NCBI GenBank assembly: GCA_936432065.2
Contig: OW386285.2
Coordinates: forward strand, 101,685,869 to 101,749,868
Reading direction: 5' to 3'
Source: Rutpela maculata
Taxonomy: Eukaryota; Arthropoda; Insecta; Coleoptera; Cerambycidae
DNA length: 64,000 nucleotides
Part shown: piece by piece, positions 57,151 to 64,000 of the stretch
Layout: each line of letters begins with the position of its first letter
How positions within the stretch are numbered: the first letter of the stretch is position 1
Notes under the pieces: generated by a model
Seen by the model: only the letters and a program-made list of their open reading frames with translations
The model's database searches: none
Told to the model about the DNA's origin: nothing
Program-made: the position numbers and the translations under genes

Positions 57151-57806
57151 CCGCTGCCCAAGGAATCACCACATGCAAACTTCCTATCCAAGTCTCTTAC
57201 AATGAGAATACTATATTTGCACTCCACTATGTGGAAATAATTGTTTAAAGAATTTTAATAATAAACTATTTGATATCATCTGCCTCAAAATTCCATAAAA
57301 CGATTAGCCACATAGGTAGTGGGGGGTAGGGGTTGTGGTAATGGGGGTGGATGAAGTAAAAAAATCCTTATCCCCCCTCCTTTTATAATGGGAGTGGGTG
57401 GTGGGGGTTGTGGTAATAAGGGTGGATGAAGTAAAAAAATCCTTATCCCCCCTCCTTTTATAATGCGAGTGGGGGGTGATACTGGGGATGACTAATGCCA
57501 AAAATTTATTTGCGACCTTAGCTTCTCTGACATACTAAATTCCAATTGTATGAACCCTTACTTGCCTGATTTACTTATTTAACCCCATTTATCCCCCAAC
57601 CAGAATATAAACTGGTTCCAGAGCTCGTTAAAATACATACGTGTACCAAATTTCAACTCGATATCTTAAACGATTTCGGAGTGATCGTGCGCACAAAAAA
57701 GTTACAGACCGACAGACAGATAGTAATTTTCTTTTGGTTCAACTTGAAATCTCGATATTTCATGACATGCTATGCCTATTTGAGCAATTCCACTGGGTGT
57801 GGAAGT
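57151..57806 (-). mobile_element. ACTTCC family, copy 6
   Basis: Starts CCGCTGCCCAAGGAATCAC and ends 'tccactgggtgtggaagta'. Internal duplication of the G-rich unit ('ccccctccttttataatg' twice, 57374 and 57447). The 65-residue minus frame at 57304-57501 arises from this duplication. Confidence 0.8.
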
Positions 57807-58049
57807 AAAATATGTAATATGTGGGAATAATTGTTCATAGACATTAATAATATAAAAACCCATAAAACGATATGCCGCACAGTAGTGGGGGTAGGGTTTG
57901 CAATCCCGAAATCTCGAACCCGAAAATCCCGGGATCCCGGCAATATTTAGATACCGAAAATCCCGGGATCGTAGTTGATTAAATCCCGGGATTTTCGGGA
58001 TTGTAAAACTAGATAGAACACTATTTTAATGCTACAACATTTTAGTTAC

Positions 58050-58620
58050 CTTCGGAATTGCGTTCAAAAGGCAATGCTCGGCTTAAAAATGCCACTTTGA
58101 TACTAGATTCGGAATATAAACTTTGGTGGTTTGGTTAAACTATTGGAACCACCTAAAGTCAGTCATAGTGAAGGTACTGTGCTGACGTGATTTATTTATC
58201 AGATATTTCTTTAAATGTCATGTTAAAGCAAATTATACAAGTTATATCTACTTGCCCAATTTCAATTAGCAAGAATTAGTAGCACTATTTCAGGTTCCTA
58301 AAAAAATGTCATGATTGAAATATTAGAGAATCTTATAAAACGCGTCCAAAAAATTCCAGAGGTGATTGACGAAGAAGACTATGAAGAAGATACTATTCTC
58401 CTCACAGCACAGAAAAATAATTGGAAAACATTTTTAACAAAATGTTAGAAAACGCAATGCACCAATTCGAATACGCTCTGAAATCGATTTGATATCAATT
58501 TAAAAAAAAGAAATGACCATTTTTCGAACATGAAGGCAACACGGATAAGTACCTTCAGCTGGCATACATGATCATCTCATAAAGATACCGCCAACTAATG
58601 TAGAATTTGAAAAAAGTTAT
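58050..58620 (+). pseudogene. hAT transposase C-terminal relic
   Basis: Pieces in several frames: 'KLLEPPKVSHSEGTVLT' near 58137, 'IEILENLIKRVQKIPEV' near 58316, 'NTDKYLQLAYMI' near 58540, and 'IKIPPTNVEFEK' near 58576. The last two match the hAT dimerisation region (...YL-LAYDYL..IPPTS-EAER). Numerous frame breaks. It supports the superfamily call made from the ends. Confidence 0.62.
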
Positions 58621-58624
58621 ATGT

Positions 58625-58875
58625 AAAAAAACTTTTTAAAAATTAACTTTTATTATTATTTAGGTGCACTAAAACGAAAAAAATTAAATTAATTGTCTTA
58701 AAATATTGTCGCGAGAGAAGTTCATACAGGCATTAATTTTGTTTGACAGAGATTATAAGTACCAAGTAAGTATTTTTTTTCAATTCACGCGACCAGCTTT
58801 TAAGACAATTAATTTTAATTTTTTTCATTTTAGAACACCTAAATAATAAGAGCTTGTTTTAAAAAAGTTTTTTTT
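58625..58875. repeat. Palindromic repeat nested in the hAT element
   Basis: Arms 58625-58712 ('aactttttaaaa', 'cttttattattatttaggtg', 'cactaaaacgaaaaaaat') and 58790-58872. A one-armed relative is at 63636-63720 and a looser one is the hairpin at 60713. The flank 58890-59160 also has an inverted relative at 63240-63480. Confidence 0.7.
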
Positions 58876-60712
58876 TAATAAATAATTTTATTTTAAAATT
58901 TTTAATTACGCCTTAATTATTAGTTTTATATTCATTGCATCGCGTCGTCCTTGCTTATAATTACCGAATCCTCCGGCATTTCTTTGAATGCAACGTCTGA
59001 GCGTATACACTATGCTATCAACTTATAATTTAAAAAACTAAAAAACACACTTTTTGGTACCATATTATTGTACTGTTACCAGAACTACGTATACAAAATT
59101 TCAGCTCAATTGAACATCGTTAAGTGGTTCGAAATTGACTTGCAAGATTTGATGCCCGCTAAACATATTAATATACAAATAAAACAAGTTTAATAAAATC
59201 TTGTAAATACGTTTTTCACAACTGGTACCATTTGTACGAAAATTAAATTCCAATTTGGAGTTAATACCCTTAACGAATTCGGCCAATTTTTGTTCAGATA
59301 ATCATGTATTCATTATGTATGTATGTACTTCTTACGCTATTGTTTTTTTAATTCCTGATCCCGATCCAGAAATCCCGGGATCGTGTAAATTTGATCCCGA
59401 AATCCCGGGATTGTATTATGACTCCGTGATTGCAAACTCTAAGTGGGGGTGGTACTGGGGTGTGGTAGAGGGGGCGGCTAATGCCAAAAATATTTTGAGG
59501 GCCTTGGTCCTTGTATACACTAAATCACAATTTTTTAAAGGCCCTTAGTTCTTGTACACACACTAAAATATAATTTTATTTTTGTAAACCCTTTGATAAT
59601 GGAGTGGGGGTGGTAACGGGGATGGTAGAGCGGGTCGATAATGCCAAAAATATTTTTAAAAGGCCTTGGTTCTTGTATAGAGACTAAAACACAAATTTAT
59701 TTTTCCCTCCTTTAATAATGGGGTGGGGGTGGTAATGAGGGTTGTAGAGTGGGAGAAAAATACTAAAAAATTGTTGAGGCCCTTGGTTCTTGAACACACA
59801 CTAAATAATAATTTTATTTTTTTAACCCCTTCAATAATGGGATGAGTTGGTAACGGGGTGGTAGAAGGTGTGGATAAATTTGAAAACATTTTTGAGTCCC
59901 TTAGATCTTTTATATACACTAAATCACAATTTTAGTTTTTATCTCCTTAAAGGGGTGGGAGTAGAAATGGGAGTGGTAGAGTGGGTGGATAATGCAAAAA
60001 AAAATTGGGACCTTTAGCTCTAATATACTCTTCAAATCGCAATTTTATTTTTTGACCCTCTTTAATAATAGTGTGGGGATGGTAGTGAAAGTGGCTGATG
60101 CAAGAAAAAAACTGAGACCTTGGTTCCTCGTACATACCTTAAATCCCAATTCTATGGAGTCCGACTTGCTTGCTTTACTTATTTACCCTCATTTGCCCCC
60201 ATTTACCCCAAACCCTTTATCGGTATAAGATCAAAATATAATTCAGTTCCAGATCTCACTATAACACATTCGTGTACCAAATTTATGGTTTCAGAGTAAT
60301 CCTCATTCATTCATGACTTTCTAAGCTAAGCCTATTTGAACAAAAAACATTTCAAAGTAAAAGGAAATGTTGAGGTCTTTGGTTCTCACACACTAAATCA
60401 CAATTTTATTTGTTACATCATTAATATGGGGTGGAGGTAGTAATGAGGGTGGCTAATGCCAAAAAAATTTTTGAGACCTTAGCTTTTCTTATATGTATTA
60501 AATACCAATTTTATGGACTCTTCCTTGCTTGATATATCTATTTACAGTCATTTACCAATTTAACCCCCAACCCTTCAACAGAATAAGATCAAAATATAAT
60601 CTAGTTCCAGATCTCGTTATAATACATGGGTGTACCGAATTTCAAGTCAATATCTTTACCCTTATAAATTGTATAATGTAAATAACACCAGCAGCAAAAA
60701 ACTTAATAAAAC

Positions 60713-60970
60713 TATATAAAAAAAATATTTTTAAGAAAAGGCTTTTATTTGAAAACACTGTACTAAAAAGTAATTTTTTTTTTAAATTCATACACCTGGA
60801 AACCAAAAGCTTTGGGGGCGGTCATATAGCGCTATTGCATAGTTACTTTGCTCAATTGACCGCCCCCAAAGCTCTTGGTTTCCAGGTGTATGAATTTTAA
60901 AAAAATTGTTTTATCTTTTTAGTACAGTGTTTTCAAATAAAAGCTTTCTTAAAAATATTTTTTTTATATA
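60713..60970. repeat. Near-perfect hairpin, ~112-base arms, 32-base loop
   Basis: Arms 60713-60824 and 60857-60970 pair almost completely ('cattcatacacctggaaacc', 'agctttgggggcggtca'); only a few mismatches and small indels. Likely a MITE. The transcript would be a long dsRNA hairpin. Confidence 0.85.
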
Positions 60971-61029
60971 ATTTTATTTTTACTTTTTAGTCTACTTATT
61001 TTACAGACAAACAGACAGGCAAATCCCTC

Positions 61030-61335
61030 TAATTTGCCACCGCCATTCAACCCTTCCCTCTCCCTCTAACACTACTTCCCACTTCTTCCCACCTCTTCCC
61101 CTCCCCTTTCCCATATCTCCCCACCTCTTTCCACCCCATTCCCACCCCTTTTCCACCTCTTACCACCCACTCCTCACCTCTTCTCGCTCCTTTCCCACCT
61201 CTTCCCACACCTTTCCCACCTCTTCCCATCGCTTTCTCTTTCCACCCCTTCCCCATCTCTTCCCACCCCTTCCCACCCTTCCCTTCCCTTTCCAACCAAT
61301 TCCCATCCCATACCCACCTCTTCCCACCACTCCCA
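61030..61335. repeat. ~300-base pyrimidine tract (CTTCCCAC)n
   Basis: Plus strand is almost purely C/T with sparse A ('cacctcttcccac', 'ttcccacctcttccc'); degenerate 10-14-base units. The glycine/lysine/glutamate-rich minus frames (61047-61345) are artefacts. Confidence 0.9.
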
Positions 61336-62092
61336 CGTCCGCCATATTGAATTTAGAATGACGTCACATAGTTTATCGTATCTTACTCGTCAGACCCTTT
61401 CATTTGATACCCATATCAAGAGGGTTGTGAAGCAAAAGATACTCCGCCATCTTGGCGCGTTCGCCATATTGAATTTAGAATGACGTCACATGGTTTATCG
61501 TATTTTACTCGTCAAACACTTTCATCTGATACCCATATCAAGGGGGTTGTGAAGAAAAAGGCGATCCACCATCTTGAGACGTCCGACATATTGAATTTAG
61601 AATGACGTCACATAGTTTGTCGTATTTTACTTGTCAAGCCCTTTGATTTGATACCCATATCAAGGGGGTTGTGAAGAGAGAGGTGATCCGCCATCTTGGG
61701 ACGTCCGCCATATTGAATTTAGAATGACGTCACATAGTTTATCGTATTTTACTCGCCAAACACTTTCATTTGATGCCCATATCAAGGGGGTTGTGAAGAA
61801 AAAGGCGATCCACCATCTTGAGACGTCCGCCATATTGAATTTAAAATGACGTCACATAGTTTGTCGTATTTTACTTGTGAAGCCCTTTCATTTGATACCC
61901 ATATCAAGGGGGTTGTGAGGAGAAAGGTGATCCGCCATCTTGGAACGTCCGCCATAATGAATTTAGAATGACGTCACATAGTTTGCCGTATTTTGCTTGT
62001 CAAGCCCTTTCATTTGATACCCATATCAATCGGGTTGTTAGGAGAAAGGTAATCCGCCATCTTGAAACGTCCGCCATATTGGATTTAGACCG
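61336..62092 (+). repeat. 122-bp tandem repeat, seven unit starts
   Basis: Unit starts ('cgtccgccatattgaattta') are at 61336, 61458, 61580, 61702, 61824, 61946 and 62068: exactly 122 bases each, six complete units and a partial seventh. Conserved words: 'gaatgacgtcacatagttt', 'cccatatcaagggggttgtg' and 'gatccgccatcttg'. Confidence 0.95.
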
Positions 62093-62250
62093 ATAATGGC
62101 TATTCCTTGTTGCATTGTCACCGGATTTATACACGTGTGCCAACTTTCAAAGCTCTAGCTTAATTAGAACTAATCGAAATTCAGCTTGTAAGATTTGACC
62201 TAAACTAACAAACAAACAAACATACAACCAAACATTGCAAGTTAAATAAA
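62093..62250 (+). repeat. LINE/SINE-like 3' tail after the tandem array
   Basis: 'gtgccaactttcaaagctct', 'taagatttgacctaaactaa' and (CAAA)n 'acaaacaaacaaacatacaa' are typical of insect RTE/SINE 3' ends. It suggests the 122-bp array is the 3' UTR of such an element. Confidence 0.5.
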
Positions 62251-62547
62251 TGCTTTTAAAAAGGTCCATCAGCCGCATAACGTATGAATTATTTAATTTT
62301 AACTTAAAAGTGTATCCTAAAGGGGGCGCTATGTTATAGGCTGTGATGAAGTAGCCACTTGCTTGTTTGCAGATGAGGATGCACAGTGCAATGATGTGGC
62401 GTCTTACACAAAATTTAGTTTATGGCGCGTAATTTCAAACTGTTAAAATCTATATCCTTTAAAATTTGGGATAGGTGTAATGATAAGGAAAGGAACCTAT
62501 ACGTGTCGGTAAAATTATACTACATATAATGTTACATTCGTTTTTCA

Positions 62548-62635
62548 CTGTGGCTACCTGAAAACGTAACCACAATTGAAACAGGCGCCACAGTTCAGGA
62601 TTATGCATACACAGGTAGCCGCAAATATGGCAACA
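62548..62635 (+). repeat. GGCTACC family, copy c (short)
   Basis: 'cactgtggctacctgaaaac' through 'gccacagttcaggattatgc' and 'cacaggtagccgcaaat' match the lead of copy b at 56088-56170. Ends at the AC run of family X. Confidence 0.72.
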
Positions 62636-62639
62636 CATA

Positions 62640-62798
62640 CACACACACACACACACACACATACACACACACAGACATTTTTCAAAAACAACTTTTTTGG
62701 GTTCCTGGGACCTCAAAACGTAAAGATTTGATGTTATCTCAATTTTCGATTTTGGACTAATTGTAGTAACCTCCCACAATTTTATTGTGGGGAGGTTA
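62640..62798 (-). mobile_element. Family X, copy 2, terminal hairpin part
   Basis: AC run, 'gggacctcaaaacgtaaaga', 'tgatgttatctcaattttcg', then hairpin AACCTCCCACAATTTTATTG..GGGGAGGTT, the exact counterpart of 25418-25510. The 106-residue minus frame at 62459-62779 crosses this junction and is not a gene. Confidence 0.82.
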
Positions 62799-63230
62799 AA
62801 ATAATCCGATACACTTTTCGCATAAAATAGACGACGAAACGGTTAAGAGATGCAGCCAATTTAACGATCTCGAAGTCATTTTTGATTCAAAGTTAACCTT
62901 TCTTGTCAATATAAATAATATTACTGTTAATGTTAATAATATCACTGATAATTCAAGGCATTTTAGGAACATTTCCATACTTTTTCTTCTGTATAATGCT
63001 TTTGTCAGGCCAAAATTAGAATATTATGCTAGTAATCTTTGGAATCCACAATATGATATTCACATCTTTAGTTTGGAGCGAATTAAGAGCAAATTAAGAG
63101 AAGATATGTTAAAACTGATGGTATTTGTCCACCTAGAGGTACTCCACAATCTGATTTGTTAACTAGATTTGACTTAAACGACTTAGCATCTCGGCGAGTC
63201 TATTTTTCTATACTGTTTTTACAAGCTTTT
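62799..63230 (+). pseudogene. CR1-like LINE, C-terminal part (part 3)
   Basis: Reads 'IHFSHKIDDETVKRCSQFND' and 'LEVIFDSKLTFLVNINNI', then 'HFRNISILFLLYNAFVRPKL' followed by 'EYYASNLWNPQYDIH', and after shifts 'GICPPRGTPQSDLLTRFDLN' with 'DLASRRVYFSILFL'. This picks up precisely where part 2 stops ('ITFTKKKSAP'), in the order expected of a single CR1-group RT. Confidence 0.83.
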
Positions 63231-63572
63231 ATTTAACTTGTATTTTAGTTAGTTAACAACGTTCAATTGAGCTGAAATTTTGCAGACACATCTAGTTCTG
63301 GTGACAATACAATAAAATGGAAAAAGTGTGATTTCAGTCTTAACAATATAATGTTTAGTTTTTTTTGATCGCATAGTGTATTCACTCGGAGGTTATATTG
63401 TAAGATATTCTAAGAAATGGCGAGGGCGGTTCGGACGCGTGCAGTGGTTCTATTTTATTAAGTATGAATATAATTAAGACGTAACTAAAAATATGGTTTG
63501 GAGTCCACGCTAAATTGTAGATTCCTAGGCAAAATGGGCCATCCCGGCCTGATTGACTAGTAGAAATAGCAG

Positions 63573-63604
<32 letters not shown>

Positions 63605-64000
63605 AAAATTTTAAAATTAAATTAAATGTAAAAAAAACTTTTTAAAACCAAGCTTTTATTATTATTTACACGTACTAAAACGAAAATAATAATAATATTA
63701 AAAAAAATGGCTTAAAAAATTGTCGCGTCAATAGAACAAAAAAGTGCGTCAAAATACTTCAGAAAAGCTAAATCAGAACTTTGGGACAAGACCTTTGTTT
63801 GCCTTTTTAAAGAATAAAAAGGCAAAAACTGACACGATAGAATAATTTTTTTTGTCGAAAACTGACTTCAGCGTGTCAAAATTCTTCAGAAAAGTTAGAT
63901 GAGAACCTTAGGACATGACCTTTTTTTTTTAGTTTTTGTAGACCTGTGTAATTAAAAAATAAAAGGTGCCAAATGACGAGGGAAGTTTTGTGTAAACTTT
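63231..64000. repeat. Mixed repeats at the right edge
   Basis: 63240-63480 is an inverted, diverged relative of 58980-59140 ('cgttcaattgagctgaaatt', 'cgcatagtgtat'). An (ACT)n microsatellite is at 63572-63603. 63636-63720 is one arm of the 58625 palindrome family. Two direct copies of 'gcgtcaaaatacttcagaaaa..aggacatgaccttt' lie at about 63747-63797 and 63870-63925. No gene. Confidence 0.5.

Larger units (their letters stand above)
57892..59441 (+). mobile_element. 1.55-kb hAT element with transposase relic
   Basis: Ends TAGGGTTTGCAATC and GATTGCAAACTCTA are inverted repeats with one mismatch, flanked by identical AGTGGGGG (57884-57891 and 59442-59449). Subterminal 'aaatcccgggat' repeats occur at both ends (57942-57996 and 59368-59414). 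Interior 58050-58620 holds transposase remnants, and a palindromic repeat is nested at 58625-58875. Confidence 0.87.
57812..60665 (-). mobile_element. ACTTCC family, copy 7, expanded and split by a hAT element
   Basis: Begins with the internal 'atgtgggaataattgttcat' segment directly after copy 6. It is interrupted at 57892-59441 by a hAT element and resumes with about six tandem copies of the ~110-base G-rich unit (59450-60120), where other ACTTCC copies have two. The downstream segment ('agatctcgttataatacat', 'tcaagtcaatatctt') is also duplicated (near 60240 and 60615). Confidence 0.78.

Noticed and set aside
61047..61345. Gly/Lys/Glu-rich minus-strand ORFs
   Set aside because: Translation of a pyrimidine tract; no complexity beyond the repeat.
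61336..62092. Could the 122-bp array be a CRISPR array?
   Set aside because: The whole unit is repeated without unique spacers, units are too long, and the genome is eukaryotic.

Overview
The window looks like intergenic or heterochromatin-like DNA from a large, AT-rich, repeat-dense animal genome, most likely an insect. The retroelement families fit that (Jockey, CR1-like, I/R1-type, R4/Dong-like), as do the many non-autonomous DNA transposons with long inverted repeats, the tRNA-derived SINE-like units and the 3' tails full of GACA/CAAA runs. Nothing bacterial is present: no operons, ribosome binding sites or tRNA/rRNA clusters. I cannot name the species. I see no intact host gene. The only long intact reading frame is a 1029-residue retrotransposon protein at 18888-21977.

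Layout. Region 1-4431: a 1.5-kb palindrome, then two inverted copies of a ~690-bp family that I call ACTTCC after its terminal hairpin, bracketing a ~115-bp tandem repeat. Region 5560-10195: another repeat, a third ACTTCC copy and a ~3.4-kb palindrome whose left arm carries a fourth ACTTCC copy that its right arm lacks. Region 11240-14448: an old RTE-like LINE relic split by a 2.24-kb hAT element with an 8-bp target duplication, itself holding a 0.9-kb foldback, followed by a hAT MITE. Region 15680-18050: two palindromes and a decayed R4-like endonuclease fragment. Region 18767-23551: a TAA microsatellite hit repeatedly by R4/Dong-like retrotransposons (one intact ORF, one 5'-truncated copy, one ~100-bp tail). 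Region 24480-28456: a Harbinger MITE and the first copy of a ~3-kb element (family X) holding a long TG tract and a 20-21-bp satellite.

Region 29409-38430: ACTTCC copy 5, a hAT MITE nested in a palindromic repeat, SINE-like units, and fragments of two Jockey-type LINEs plus one I/R1-type RNase H; one Jockey copy is split by a Tc1/mariner remnant. Region 39045-41765: a broken CR1/Jockey-like LINE inserted in a second RTE relic. Region 43039-48090: fragments of a protein family with a Cys-rich CXC-like C-terminus; the largest lies inside a 3.25-kb element with ~0.85-kb terminal inverted repeats. This is the best candidate for an undescribed mobile system. Region 49200-63230: one CR1-like LINE appears to be split by a solo LTR and by ~11.7 kb of nested DNA, comprising a second, inverted X copy that is itself opened at its AC repeat by ~8.7 kb (GGCTACC repeats, a fourth CXC-family fragment, two ACTTCC copies, a hAT with transposase relics, hairpins and a 122-bp tandem array).

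The elements do not form a pathway. They work as a stratigraphy: insertions into insertions let relative ages be read. X and ACTTCC share an unusual end structure (a hairpin at one end whose arm recurs inverted near the other, with no target duplication), which I read as Helentron/HINE-like. Identities and ages were judged by eye; no alignment or database search was run.
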